Shown: positions 1 to 12,054, numbered from the stretch's first letter. The stretch: 64,000 nt of DNA from Pisolithus tinctorius (GCA_024663395.1 JANFAH010000003.1:1488001-1552000), one strand, 5' to 3'. Notes: generated by a model not told the origin, from the letters alone. Numbers and translations: made by a program.

Positions 1-352
1 CGGTCTCCGTTACCTTAGTCATACGTTACTAATACCTGTCTTACCAATCCTCTTAGCAATCCTTGCAAGACCGGCGTTACCGGTCTCCGTACTATAGCTA
101 CTTCTGGTATATAAACTCGTAGATACTCGGCCTGTACTCCTTAGTCTGAAATCAACTAAGTATCTCCTGATAACCCCACCTCGGCCTCGGACTCGGACTG
201 AGACCCACGCAAGGGAATAGCGCTGTATCTTCAGTCGCTAAGTCCAAACAGTCCAAACATCTGCATCCTCGACTTCACCCCTGACCCCGACCCCTCGGCT
301 TCGCACCCGCTTCGGTCTCCGGTCCGGACTCAACCCGGACAATCCTCGTACT
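1..352. other. Degenerate upstream part of gypsy-1, no supported gene
   Basis: Low-complexity CGGTCTCCG and TTACC-type repeats are visible in the first 130 bases. A frame leading into the downstream protease motif runs through about 300-352 but stops at a TGA at 353-355. This is probably the Pro/Ser/Thr-rich linker between gag and protease of the gypsy element that extends beyond the window, but I recognise no gag domain. Confidence 0.4.
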
Positions 353-355
353 TGA

Positions 356-3300
356 CAGGCCTGTATCGACTCAGGCGCAGAAGTTTCCCTCGTCTCCGAG
401 GAAATAGTACGAAAACTTCAAATACCCACCTATTGGGTGGAACGAAAATTCAAAACCACTTCCTTCACCGGAAAAGACCAAGAATGGGTTTCTCGAAAAT
501 GTACCATCAAAATGGAAATCAAGGAACGGATCATCCGCATCAAGTGTTACGTTGGACCTCTCGTCGGAAAGGAACACGTGCTCCTCGGAATGCCGTTCCT
601 CAAGGAATACAAGCCCCGCATGAACTGGGAAACCGGTAAGATTACATGTTGGGATGATGGTTTCGAGTACCCCGAAAAAGAAAAACCTTCCGTCAAGGAA
701 GTCCAGACACTGGGGTTATCGGTGGAAATTAACAAAACCACTCTTTCGACAGAGTTGGAAGCCGCGCAGGCTGCTTCGAAACAAGAAGTCATTTTACCCG
801 AACGGTACAAGAAATTCGCCAAAGTTTTTGCGGAAGACGATATCCCACTGCCAAAACATCGACCCGGGCTAGATCATGAAATAAGGCTCAGGAACGACTT
901 TAAACCCAAGAAGGCAGCGGTATACCCTATGTCCCCTGATGAACTAAAGGTCCTAGACGAATTTCTTGATGAAAACTTAAAATGCAAGAAGATTCGACCT
1001 TCGACTTCTCCTCAAGCAGCCCCGGTGTTCTTCGTAGCAAAGAAAGATGGAAAGAAAAGGTTGATTCAAGACTACCGATATTTAAATTCATTCACTATTC
1101 AGGACGCTCACCCCTTGCCTAATGCACAAGCACTATTCGACGAATTGGTCGAGTCCAAGTATTATGCCAAGTTCGACATTCGATGGGGTTTCACAAACTT
1201 ACGCGTGAAGGATGGTGACGAACGGAAAGGGGCCTTCATAACCCCTCGAGGACTCTTCGAACCCACGGTAATGTTCTTTGGTCAATGCAACTCACCGCCC
1301 TCTTTCCAGCAATATATGGATAAAACCTTTGAAAAACAACGCGGAAAACAGGTTGGATATATGGACGACATCGTGGTGCATGCAAAAACCTTGGAAGAAC
1401 TTCGGAAACGGGTCGAAGAGTTTCTTCAAATATGCGAAAACGAAGAACTTCGTCTCAAAATCAGCAAATGCTGTTTCGAGGCCGAAGAGGTAGAGTTTTT
1501 AGGAATGATTATTGGAAAGGGACGAATGGAAACCTCCCCTACCAAAACCGACGCCATATCGACCTGGGAAGCACCGGAAAGTCTTACTGGTCTTCGTCAG
1601 TTCCTTGGGTTCTGTAACTTCTATCGAAAGTTCATCCCTTCCTTCTCAAGCGTCGCACGACCCCTGCATGACCTTACAAAAAAAGGAATCCCCTATCAAT
1701 GGACACCCGAGAGAGTGGCAGCTTTTGAAAGGTTAAAAGCTTTGTTATGCTCTTCTCCGGTCCTCGCTATCCCAGACTTCACTAAACCTTTCGCCCTCTT
1801 CACCGACGCTTCGAAACTTGGCACCGGTGTGGTGCTGGCGCAGAAGGGGTCCGATGGAGAGTGGCACCCGTGCTCGTACCTCTCGCAATCTCTCATCGGC
1901 GCGGAACAGCGTTACCAGGTCTATGATCTGGAAATGCTTGCGGTGATTTGGGCGCTCAAGGCCTTCCGCCCGTACCTCCTTTCCCCGGTGGAACCCACGG
2001 TTATTTTCACTGACCATAAAAACCTGGAGTACTATCGGGAGCCGCAACAGTTGACACCGTGGCAGGCTCGTTGGGCTGCCACTGCTCAGTCGTACCCTAT
2101 CCGGTTCTCTTGGCAGGCTGGTCGCCTGCAGGTCCCCACCGATACCCTGTCCTGCAAGCATCTCACCGAGGAGCCCGCCCCTACAGCCACGGTTCTCCCT
2201 GAGAACCTTTGGCTTTTGGAGGGGGTGGACCCTTCAAAACCCCAAATTCGACTCATTTCCCCGCTCTTTTCGTTGACAAAAATGCAAAAACAACTAAAAA
2301 TAAACCGCGTTGCTAGGATCAGATGCTTGCCAGCAAAGCCAAAACGATCAAGAAACACGCCTTACTCTCGCCCGCTTGAGGAAACGTCAAAGGAGAGTAA
2401 AACCGAGGAAGCTCGCCCACTGAGGAAACCCATAAAAGAAGCCCCCGGTGTGTACGCCATATCCGTGGAACTGTACGAATGCGTCAGGAACGACACGTCA
2501 AAGGATTCGACAGGCCCGGAACCTAGCGACAATATCACCATAGAAGAAGACGGAACCAAACGGTTCGGAACTACCCGCTTGTACATACCTCCAGAAGATC
2601 GCCGTCATTGCATGAGATCATATCACGATCATGAGTCCGCTGGACACCCTGGACAAAAGGCCATGTTCGCCAAAATGCGTAAAGAGGTTTGGTGGGAAAG
2701 GATGGGGACTGACATTAAGAAGTACGTCGCAGGTTGCCCGCGTTGCCAGACTACCAAGGTTGTCACCCATCCCCCGACTCCTCCCGTTGTACCACACGAG
2801 ACACCAAAAACCCCTTTCCCGTTCCAGCAAGTATCTATGGATCTCATCACGGATCTCCCGGTGTCGGGAGAACACAAATACGACTCGATTCTCATGGTTG
2901 TCGATCAGGGTCTGACTAAAGCCGCCCTGTTTGTTCCATGTCACAAAACTATTGATTCCATCAGGGTCGCCCGGCTCTTCCATCAGTTCATATATTCCTG
3001 ATTTGGCCTCCCTGAATCGGTAATCTCAGATCGAGGACCGCAGTTCGCATCTTCATTTACGAAGGAACTGTACAAAGCAATAGGGGTTAAAACCAAGCTG
3101 AGCACCGGTTACCATCCGCAGACTAATGGAGAAAGCGAGAGAGTAAACCAAGAGGTTGAAGGCTACCTTCGCCTGTACTGTTCCGAATTCCCTAACTCAT
3201 GGGCTTCGAAACTCCCCTCCACCGAATTCGCTCACAACTCCCGCATCCATTCTGTCCACAAGATGACTCCGTTCTCACTTGTACTTGGCTATGACCCTTC

Positions 3301-3829
3301 CCCCTACCCGGAAAAACGAATTACCCCGGTCCCTTCCGTTGATGAAAGATTGGAACGACTCGCGTCTTCCCGGGACGTCGCCGTCTTGGCACACAAAAAA
3401 GCACAGGAACTAATGCGCTCGCGCAGCAAAGGATCATATGAACCGCCCAAAGTCGGAGATCAAGTCCTCCTTGACGTCAGCCACCTTAGGATCAAAAACC
3501 AGTGCGACAAGATTGCGCCCTGATGGCTCGGACCTTTCAAGGTTCATCCTGTGTTCCATGCCTCTCGCATATTCCCGTATACTGAAAACAAGACTTATGG
3601 AACTGCGCCCACACCCCCCCTACCAGAGTTGGTGGATGATGAAATCGAATGGGAGGTAGAGGCGATACTAAATCACAAAACTGATGGTCGTAGGGGACAG
3701 CGCCGCTATCTGGTCAAATGGAAGGGGTTCCCTCATTCATCAAACACATGGGAACCCGAGGAACATATAAAAGACCATGCGTCCGACACCCTTGACCAGT
3801 ACAAACTCGCTCGTCACCTAAGAAATTAA
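356..3829 (+). pseudogene. pol: gypsy-1 pol (protease-RT-RNase H-integrase-chromodomain), with stops
   Basis: One reading frame gives a retropepsin-like DSGAE (from 368), an LGMPFLKEY protease tail, RT with YMDD (about 1356), RNase H with FTDAS (about 1800), an integrase HHCC finger (H...H about 2615-2640, CPRC about 2735), the catalytic SMDL and SDRG segments, and a C-terminal chromodomain (about 3646-3810, YLVKWKGF and TWEPEEH). The frame is broken by TGA at 2999-3001 (expected Arg before FGLPE) and 3521-3523 (expected Arg before WLGPF); a further TGA lies upstream at 353-355. After WLGPFKV the sequence jumps directly to HPVFH, so about 20 residues of the usual linker are missing in frame. 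The protein would polymerise and integrate the element, with the chromodomain directing integration to chromatin. This copy is inactive. Confidence 0.9.
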
Positions 3830-5163
3830 TGGACTCCCCTCGCTCCGTCAACACAGAGAACGACTATGCCGACCTCATTGGAGAATCTGTTTACAACCCC
3901 TCAGTCGACAGGGACAACTTACTCGTCCCCCCCATCGCCTGTTATCGCAACTCCCCTCCCCCGTCCACCACCACTGGCTTTCCTGAGTCAGACACCTCAT
4001 CCCCCGTCTCCCAGTGGGAGGTACCGACCCCTGTCTCCCGCCCTCTCTGACCGCATCCACACCAGGGTTTCTCGGTTTGTCGAGTACCAATCCCCAAGGC
4101 CAGAGTCCCTCTCGAGAGGGACAGTAACCAGCAGGGAAAGGGAAAGGATAAAGAGAAGTCTCACCATGACGCCGGTAAAAGAACAGCCACCCCCGGTCCC
4201 TCCAATGCTCCCGTCCCTCCCTACGTTTGCCCCGCCAGTCCAGTGTCTTCCAGAAATGCAGCACTCGACCTCCTCGCCTCAGTCGCCCTTGCCAGGGATG
4301 ACGAGCCACGACTACCAGTCTCAGCAAGTGACTACCTGGATGTTACTAGGGCACTTGACGTCTTCAACAAAGGGGACGACATTGACGGGTGCACACCAGA
4401 ACAAGTTGAGTATTTTGGGGTGCTGTCTGAAATCTACAGAGTGGCAGACGTGATCGGATGGGCCACAAATAGGATCCGAGTCTGCCAACTTTCCGGGACC
4501 GCTCCCTTAGCAGAGGTTATCATGACCTCCATGCTCGAAAAGGGCTATGCGGATGTTTTAGAAGCCGTAACAGGAGGGGCTTACCATCACCTTCGTGATC
4601 GACAGGTCGGGGAGTTCCTTGCCCCGACCACTTCTCGCCTTCTCGAACGGATCAAACCTAAAGAGAAACCGGTGATTCCCGAGATGAAGCCTGACGTCGA
4701 TAAGGAGGTCTGATGGGACCCGCCGCTGGAGTTTATGGATAATGCAACAGTTTTTAAAGAAACAGCTAGAAGGCTGGGAATGGGTCGAAGTGAGTCCGGT
4801 TGGATTAACTTTCTGACTGATGCCTCTTGGGCCGGGTTGGACAAGGAGTACCACAACGCCGTCCACGCCTCCAGCAGTCTACCTCCGGCTCCCTTCATCC
4901 CCGTCCCTACTGATCAACTTCGCTTCTATCTCGGAGGACGAGCTGCAGTCCCTGAGGAACATCCCCTCTACAAATTCGCTTGCTACCAATGCCGTTACCT
5001 GGGACATTGGTCCTGCCGTAATGGACAGGGTTCACGTTGGACCCAGGCAAGCGAGGAACCACCATCTCCACTGACTCCGTCGCCTGTCGCCGCCCGTACT
5101 CGCTCCCGTCGCCCCCTTCGCAACTTATCCGCCAATGCCCGTGCCTCGTCCTCAAGGGTCTGA
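3829..5163 (+). pseudogene. gypsy-1 third ORF downstream of pol, unknown, with two TGA stops
   Basis: The ATG overlaps the pol stop as TAATG (3827-3831), an arrangement typical of stop-restart coupled translation in retroelements. The same frame continues to 5163 but is cut by TGA at 4048-4050 and 4711-4713, each where CGA would fit. The N-terminal third is rich in Pro, Ser and Thr. The middle (about 4243-4710) looks like a compact helical domain. Near the C-terminus there is a knuckle-like C-x2-C-x4-H-x2-C (CYQC...HWSC, about 4982-5018), followed by a basic tail with RTRSRR. A nucleic-acid-binding role is possible by inference. I do not recognise the family. Confidence 0.6.
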
Positions 5164-5180
5164 GGACCTTAGAGGGGGGG

Positions 5181-5789
5181 TGATGTTACGCCCGCTCAGG
5201 GGTCTGTTTCCTTTTCCATCGCTTTCCCTAAAACGTCAGGTCACGTGTGTCACGTGCCTCATCGCATCGATTGTCCTCGCCGTGGTCGTCCTCGGTCTCA
5301 GGGCTCATGTAGCCTTCGGATCACCGGCGGTGGTGGTATTTCCAATACCAACTGATGCTGCATACGCCGTACTCGCCTTGACTCGTAGCTGCGCCCGCAG
5401 TTGATGGACGTGTGTTTCATTTTTGATTACTTCCTGCTCCGTCTCGCTTTCTGACTCGTCTTTATTGTTCGGATGTTGCTATCCTTTCCTATGGTACTGA
5501 CGCCCCTCGCTGTGGACTGCGTCCGCAGCCGGTATGGCGTGCTCCGCAGTATCTGACTCGTCGTTTACTTGTTTACGACTAACTGTGGATGTGTGTACGG
5601 TACAAACCCTCAACGGGTATATAAGGTAGACCTACTGTACCGTGTATCCTCAGTTTTTCGATTTCTTGCAATCTCCATCATCTTTGACTCGTATCAATTC
5701 TCGTCCCCATCACGATCTCAGAAGAACTCGCCAGAGGACAAGACTTCGCGGATACTCGTCAATAACAGGAGACTATAGGGGTTACAACA
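5181..5789 (+). repeat. gypsy-1 3' LTR
   Basis: It follows the polypurine tract directly, starts TGATGTTAC and ends GTTACAACA, which are imperfect inverted termini with TG...CA ends. A TATATAAG box lies at 5618-5625. The right boundary is inferred from those termini because the other LTR is not in the window. Confidence 0.6.
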
Positions 5790-6265
5790 AGTTCGGCCTG
5801 TAGATTTACCTCGTGACATTCGTGACTAGTCCATTTGACGAAGTCACTCGTTGCGAGCATAACAATCGTCGTGCTGAGAAGTCCAACTCGAGTAAGCGAC
5901 GGGAGACCACTAGGGCGAGTAGATTCCGAGGAGGTCTCCAGACACACACCCGATCCGTGCTCGTCTACTCCCATCGCTAGTTCCTCTACCACCACCTTGG
6001 ATGCGATCCCGCCCTTCAGTGAACTCACTGATCCTGCTGGGTATCTGACTCACGACCCCTCTAACATCACGGTCAACTCGGTAGGCGTTGACGTCGCCAT
6101 CGATGGTCTTGAGGAAGGATACGAGGAAGGGTACGATGGCGTGGCTGACGCAGAAGGCGAGGATGACACGATGGAACAGGGTGACGATGCAGAAAATGCC
6201 GGAGGTGCTGCTTAATAAGCACGCACTTCACGAAGGAAGGGTACTTTGTACCCTGGAGGGGGGAA
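5790..6265 (+). pseudogene. Remnant of another LTR retroelement: 3' coding tail and polypurine tract
   Basis: An open frame (5835-6215) encodes an acidic tail (repeated Glu/Asp/Gly after about 6100) and ends shortly before a GGAGGGGGGAA purine tract at 6255-6265, which abuts an LTR-like sequence. No catalytic domain is left. Position and purine tract suggest the end of a gypsy-type polyprotein truncated by the insertion of gypsy-1. Confidence 0.45.
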
Positions 6266-6552
6266 TGTAAGGATTCGGTCCGACGCTGTCGACCGAATGG
6301 TTAGATGTTGGTTTCTTTATGACAGATCTTTGACTTTTCTCATTTATTCTCTGATCCTACTTAGCCCGTACAGATACTCTGACATATCTCGTGCCTGAGT
6401 CTCTACCCTATAAAATAGGCCATGTATCGTACTGTACGGGGACTTCTTTTCTACCTCGAAATAAGACGCTATTTGTCTGGAAACCCGAGTAGACGAAGAA
6501 TCCCTCTTGTTGTGCCGCCGTTAAAAGTTCTACACTTCTTATCGGCGTTACA
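6266..6552 (+). repeat. Putative LTR of the second, truncated LTR element
   Basis: Starts TGTAAGG right after a polypurine tract and ends GCGTTACA, giving TGTAA/TTACA inverted ends. A TATAAAATA box lies at about 6409-6417. No second copy is in the window, so the boundaries are inferred. Confidence 0.5.
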
Positions 6553-6952
6553 CAGCGCTTACAGCAGCACCGCTAAGCCAGGCGCACGCCTACAGCTGGA
6601 AGGCACACCACCAAATGCCTCATAGTGCTGTGGGGTGAACACCCTCGAGTTACGGAGACTGAAGGCTTGGATGTCGTTCTGACCCGATCAGCGCGTGAAC
6701 CTCTTCATTCGATCAACGGCCAACAGCTTCGAGGTTATGAGTATGCTGGCATATGTTGTAGTGTATCATCGATTCATCAATCATGTCGAAGATAGTAGAT
6801 CCGCTATAAATATACTAGGATGTCAGCGAGCAACGATATTCTCCAAAAGCATATGGACATGGAAAGCCATAGAACAAGGAGTGTAGTTTGTGCATTTTGA
6901 GGATCACTGGATTGCGGAAGGCGCAATTCCTGCACACTAAGGCAAGTCAATA
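6553..6952. other. Intergenic, no feature seen
   Basis: About 400 bp between the putative LTR and the stop codon of the broken helicase gene. Only short chance reading frames are visible. Confidence 0.5.
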
Positions 6953-8676
6953 TTACTGAGGCACGTCTCCCCAGTATCTCTCGATCATGAAATCTTGGTC
7001 CATCTCATCATCTATACTACCCACCACCCATTCATCCATGTTCGGTTCAACCATCCAATCCAGTGCATTGTCAGTTTGGCTGACATCTGAACGTTTCTGA
7101 TTGCGCAGTTTATTCCACCATTCAAGTACTTTGGGATGCGTCGTGACTCTAAGTCCATATTACATCATTGCACTGGTTAGATACGAGTCAGCTCACCTCC
7201 CTGGGTCGAAATTTAGGATCTCAAGACCGTCCATACTTGTTGCTCTCGACAGAGTGACATAAGCTGGAAGATTACACTACTAAGTCTTGACCAATTAAAG
7301 GCAATTTGTGTGCAAACCTTGACCTTTCTCAAAAATACGACCGAGATCAACTTTAACTCGAGAAAGGGTTTGACCTTGGGACTTGTGAATTGACATGGCA
7401 TATGAAAGGGCAAGTGGTATTTGTATCCTCCGTGCCTCGATGCCGCCCTTTATGTTTTTGACAGTGAAGTCCGTCGGAGCACAGAGAAGCTGTTTTTCAC
7501 CAAACTTGACTAGTGGGAAAGCTTCATCCTTGCAAAATTCATGCACTGTATTGGCCGGAGTGAGTGTATGATTTGGAGGCAGCTCCCGGTTGCTCATGTC
7601 AGCAATATCGAGGAGGTGATTCCGGGCTTCTCATATGGTAATAAACTCCATCACCCTCCCAAGCGACCCATTTACAAGGTCACCCTCGGGTTGGTTCTGG
7701 TATCCAGTCATTCAGTAGAGATTAATAGGGTCTAGTGAATCCAGCACAGACACGAAGTAACATCACTTGGGCCCCTACCTTGGAAGTTGGATGCTTCAGC
7801 AGCATCTTCTAACAAATGGGGGGAAACTCACTTTCAATGTCACTACCTTGGCTACAACTAGCCTCTCCAGCAACTGCTCACCCAAGTATGCCTCAATTGG
7901 CATGTCATTGATGTCACGGCCATACGAATCCATTGCTCTGAACACGAAAGCTTCTCCTGGCAGCGTGTGTAGTCTTTCATGGTTGTAACGCTCTACATCT
8001 CCTTTCCGAGGGAAGCTAGCGCATTTAGTAGTATCATTCGCCCAGGACACCAGCAGGCCACGTACAGCTGGGTTGGCTCGATGCCATCCACATAATGAAG
8101 GGGGCGCGACAGCTTGTAGAACTCCTCGATTTGCCGCCGTTCCAACTTTCCCACTCGCATGGCAGAAAGCATATCAATGAATTCTGTGAACAGTATCCCG
8201 ATGCGTCCATGATAGCATTGCGGAAAACTTACTATCGTCTTTCTGTTGAAAAACCTTGCTTAGCTCCCCCATGAAATCGATGCACCGGGACCAGCATTGT
8301 GCTTCGAACGTGAACAGTGCAGGTATCGAGGTGGTGGAGTCTTTATCGCTGACAGGAGGAAGTTGGAAGAAGTCACCTGATATTACAAGCTAGATGTCAG
8401 GGAATTTTCGGTGAGTGTGGCAACGGGAAGATCAATAAACAGACCTGTATTCCCCCAAAAGGCTTACTCGATTCGCAAAGAGGGGGATCTTCCCCACGAA
8501 CTAACTGTCCTATGTGTTCCTGTCAATGAGACACCTGTTTCAAACAAAAGTATATTCATCACAAAATGGTACTTACCAATTTGTCGAACAGATTGCCGTC
8601 CAGCATGGAGACTGACACCAAATGGTTTACGGTAGTGAATGACGTAACAAGTGGCACACGTACTTTCATCAATGAT
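6953..8676 (-). pseudogene. PIF1-family helicase copy 1, C-terminal part, cut off by the DIRS element
   Basis: Reading on the minus strand from 8676, the sequence gives the end of Walker B (IIDES, before an intron), MLDGNLFDKL, SGDFFQLPPV (about 8360-8390), FEAQCW, a YNHERL segment (about 7960), IHKSQGQTL (about 7350) and the C-terminal ALSRAT-type motif (here TLSRATSMDGLEI, about 7215-7260). An acidic tail ends at TAA (6955-6953). Exons are separated by short introns. An in-frame TGA lies at plus 7631-7633, where Arg is expected. The 5' half of the gene is 32 kb away at 40676-41732. PIF1-type helicases unwind DNA 5'->3'. No Helitron Rep domain is seen, so this is better read as a lone helicase gene than a Helitron. 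Confidence 0.85.
8674..8676. repeat. Left GAT target trinucleotide of the DIRS insertion
   Basis: GAT occurs here and again at 40676-40678 on the other side of the DIRS element. Removing 8677-40678 rejoins the helicase codons as ALIIDES. A short shared core is what tyrosine-recombinase integration leaves. Confidence 0.7.
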
Positions 8677-8844
8677 AGTTTTCTATGTAAGCAGAGGCAC
8701 GAAGTGTTACATAGAATTTAGTCCATGCATGAGTAAGCGAAGTGTGACGCATCTCTTGCTTCTGCACACTTCGCGCACTGCAGTATCTGCGCCTCCAGCC
8801 CTCGCGCAGATCTCCTCTCATCTTTCGCACTAGCTACCTTCAAA
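8677..8844 (+). repeat. DIRS left terminal region
   Basis: Non-coding. Contains the inverted pair CTATGTAA/TTACATAG around GGCACGAAGTG. The start AGTTTTCT...ACGAAG resembles AGTTTCTCT...ACGAAG near the right end (40640-40665), consistent with the split or terminal repeats of DIRS elements. Confidence 0.5.
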
Positions 8845-10437
8845 ATGGAAAATCCCAACCTAGCTCTACAGCCCGATTTTACCACAGAAGAATACCAAGA
8901 AGCTCGTCTACATCTCATCAACGACGTAGTAAACGACCAGCAAGCTGCGAACATTCTAGCATCCTTATGGGTACTAAACAACAACAAGGATAAACTAAAC
9001 TGGCAAGCACGCAAAGAACGAGAAGCTCAAAGGGTGCAAGACGAAGCCGAACAAGCCGAAGAAGAACGTGTAGAGCTGCAACGCCGCAGACTCGAAGAAG
9101 CAGAAACAGCTCGAGCGGAAGAGCGTAAGAAGAACAGAGTCAAGCATGCTCCAATCCGCAAAGTAGGAGTCCCCTCAGGCCCCGTCGACATCCCCTCTCC
9201 ATACACTACGCGTAAACTCAAGAAAGGCGAATACTGCGAGCTCTATTTCTTCACTAACCTCGGTCTAGCAGAAGCAGAATCTCTCAACCCATCAGTCGAC
9301 GACGAAGCCCTAATGCTACTCAAAGCCAACAACGGTCAACACGTCTGGGTACCAGCGTCGACTACCAGAGATAAGTCATCTGTTATTAAAGATGAGGACT
9401 TAACCTGGGAGCAGTTTGGAGAGGCCACCGTGTGTCTGATAAGTGCGATGAAAGAAAACGACTGGGAGGAAGAAAGAGTAGAGATGCACATAGACTTCTG
9501 GACAGCTATCGAAGCTCACCCGTGGCGTCGCTCCCCTCGCACACACCTCAAGAAGGCGTTACTCCTCTACCAAAGCCAACAGAGACAGAGGTGGCACTGA
9601 GCATTGTCGACGCTCAACACCTGGTCCATAGCCGAGTTGAACCAAGAGCTATTGAACAACGCTCGAGAAGAGATATTCGACAGAGGGCGTTGCCAGGAAC
9701 TTGACAATCTCAGGAAGGTGCGGGCCATCACCATCGCGACACCACTCATACTAACCACCCTTTTTCTTTTCTCGTTTCCCCTCCATCCCCTCCCATCCGT
9801 TTTCGTTTTACTTTGTGCTACCCATCCATACTAACCCCGGCATCACGTCCGTTGAACAATCGCGTCCCGTTTGTCACCCCACACCACCATCTGGCATCAC
9901 GTCCGTTGATCATAAAAACCCTTTTACCCCTCCCCGGCATAACGTCCATTGATCAACCCCACCCAGGTCAACGAGCGCTTCACAGCACTAGCGGCACAGC
10001 CCGCATCGTCCAATCATCATATGAGAACTCCAAGCGGCCAAAAACGCTCGCTATCTCCGGGAGATCGCAACCGTTCATCAGACTATGCAGACCCCAAGTG
10101 ACAGAGGTCCTTTCGGACCAACACGTCCTCAGACTACCAGCCCCACAATGGCCCCCTTCCAGCGTGCGCTGTCTGCCTTGGGAGGCAACAGCACCTTGTC
10201 ATCGAATGCAGGGCCCCACACACGTGGGACAAGAAACACACAACCTTCGCTGAGCGAATTCACAAGGCGCTCTTTACTAGAGACAACGGAAGGCACATTT
10301 GTGCCAAGTGGCAGCGGGAAGAAGGCTGCTCGGAGCGCCACGACACCAAGCATTTGTGCTCTGGGTGCGGAGCGACAACCCACGGAGCCCAAAGATGCCC
10401 TCACGCACAGAAGACTACAGCCAGCGACGCCGTATAA
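8845..10437 (+). pseudogene. DIRS Gag-like protein with zinc fingers, nonsense-mutated
   Basis: ATG at 8845 starts a 251-residue open stretch with a highly charged coiled-coil region (about 9010-9140). TGA at 9598-9600 (CGA fits) interrupts it, and the same frame continues to 9717. A probable 249-bp intron (9718-9966, AAG|GTGCGG to ACCCAG) leads to a frame-matched exon with another TGA at 10099-10101. This exon holds three zinc-binding motifs: CAVC-x5-H-x4-C (from about 10162), a C-x8-C...H cluster, and a canonical CCHC knuckle C-x2-C-x4-H-x4-C (about 10360-10401). It ends at TAA 10435-10437. By position and motif it is the nucleocapsid-like protein of the DIRS element. It overlaps the start of the RT frame. 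Confidence 0.7.
9718..9966 (+). other. Probable intron of the DIRS Gag gene with a threefold repeat
   Basis: Long for this genome (others are about 50 bp). It carries three copies of GGCATNACGTCCRTTGAWCA, at about 9839, 9892 and 9938. A CTAAC branch-site-like sequence occurs at about 9831. Confidence 0.5.
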
Positions 10438-10456
10438 CGTAGATGCTTGGGATTGA

Positions 10457-12054
10457 GAGCTCAGAAGACTTAACTTAACCCATCGCTTCGATAAAATCCC
10501 AGAGGGCCTTCGCCGGGGATTCATAATAAATTTCCCATCAATCGCGCATGTACAATCCCCTTCTAACAGAGATTCTGTGAACACCTATGACGATGAACTC
10601 CATAAGACAATAACTAGAGAACTTGAAAAAGGCCATTACATTGGCCCTTTCCCGTTAGACGCTATCATAAAATTAATAGGACCGTTCCAATCATCCCCAC
10701 TGTCCATCATCCCCAAACAAGACCGCCCTGGAAAGTACCATTTAATTCAGAACTTCTCATTCCTGCACTCCCCGAACCCACGCACGCCCAACGCCTCAAT
10801 CAACTCGCACACCAACGCACATGACTTCCCAACAACATGGGGAACATTTGCTATAATATATCTTTTGCTTTCGCGTCTACCACCCGGGTCTGAGCTGGCC
10901 ACATGTGACGTCACGGAAGCCTACCGGACGATCCCTCTACACCCTTCACAATGGCCGGCGGGTGTAGTAAGGACATCAGAAACCCACGGCTGCATAGACA
11001 CTTGTCTCACCTTCGGAGCAGCACCATCAGCAGGCGTCTACGGACATTTAGCTGATGCAGAACTGGAAATCATGAGACACCACGGCATAGGGCCCTTAGA
11101 CAAATGGGTAGACGATCACATATTTGCACGCATCAAACAAGAATACCTAGCAGCTTACAACGAACTGAGAAAACAGTGGCAATCAGAAATTACATCACCG
11201 GAACCCCAACACCGAGGGGCTAGAATCCTATTTCAAGGCAAAACCCGACACGACGATGTAACAGAAGAATTCAACGAAAACTGCTCACAGCCGATCTGCG
11301 ACCTCGCATGGAGATCACCGAGATCCATGCATGACTCACTTTTCTCGTATAGCTTCGAGGACGTAGATGCGATTTCGGAGTCCCTCGGAATCCCCTGGGA
11401 GAAATCTAAGGATCAACCTTTCAACCACTCTACCACGTACATAGGTTTCATCTGGGACCTCAAAAACTATCGTGTGTCACTAAGTCCATCGAAAACAACG
11501 AAGTACCTTAAAGCAGTCCATGCATGGCGTAAACGGCCAACCCATGTACTGCAAGACGTCAAAGAACTATATGGCAAATTGTTGCATGCGTGCGCAGCTC
11601 TGCCACGTGGCAGAGCGTATCTAACGGGCCTCGAGGCAATGCTAAAAACAAACGCAGCGAAGCCGCTCATGCCCCATTGGGCAGACAAAAGAGTAGCTAA
11701 CGACATCGATTGGTGGACAGACCAACTACAATCAGGCAACGTCCAACGTCCCATCTCCCCTCCCAACCTTCTCGCCAACATATTGGCCTTCTCCGATGCT
11801 AGCTCGAAAATTGGCATTGGAATCAAAATCAGTAAGCGCTGGCGAGCGTGGAGACTCATACCAGGCTGGGAGAACGGTCGAGATGGCACCAGAGACATCG
11901 GCTGGGCCGAAGCCATCACCTTCGAACTGCTGGTCTATGCAATCGATCGCATCTTCCCAAGCAACGGCTCGCATGCAGTCATCGCGTTTGGAGATAACAC
12001 CGGAGTTGTCAAAGGATGGAGAAACGGTCGCCACCGCAATCCCCATGTCAATGA
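10457..12054 (+). pseudogene. DIRS reverse transcriptase/RNase H, N-terminal part
   Basis: Motifs in order are PFQSSPLSIIPK, the RT A-box CDVTEAYRTI (about 10907), FGAAPSAGVYGH, the catalytic WVDD (about 11107), and RNase H with FSDASS (about 11790), an acidic GWAEA region and FGDNTG (about 11990). A TGA at 10454-10456 lies just upstream in the same frame where Arg is likely, so the original protein started further 5'. The frame is cut at 12054 by the KDZ target site; the missing RNase H end is at 38817-39184. The enzyme would make DIRS cDNA for integration by the linked recombinase. Confidence 0.85.
12048..12054. repeat. Left target-site duplication of the KDZ element
   Basis: TCAATGA here and at 38817-38823. 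Collapsing the two copies rejoins the RNase H frame exactly, because the inserted length is a multiple of three. Confidence 0.8.

Larger units (their letters stand above)
1..5789 (+). mobile_element. gypsy-1: Ty3/gypsy chromovirus, 5'-truncated by window edge
   Basis: The order is protease end, RT, RNase H, integrase and chromodomain, then an additional ORF, a polypurine tract (AGAGGGGGGG, 5171-5180) and a 3' LTR. All coding parts lie on the plus strand. The 5' LTR and gag are outside the window, so no target-site duplication can be tested. Several in-frame TGA codons show that this copy is dead. It lies against another LTR-element remnant (5790-6552), suggesting insertion into it. Confidence 0.85.

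Noticed and set aside
6953..8676. Helitron
   Set aside because: PIF1-like motifs are present, but no Rep/HUH domain, no Helitron ends, and the intact paralogue is a stand-alone helicase.
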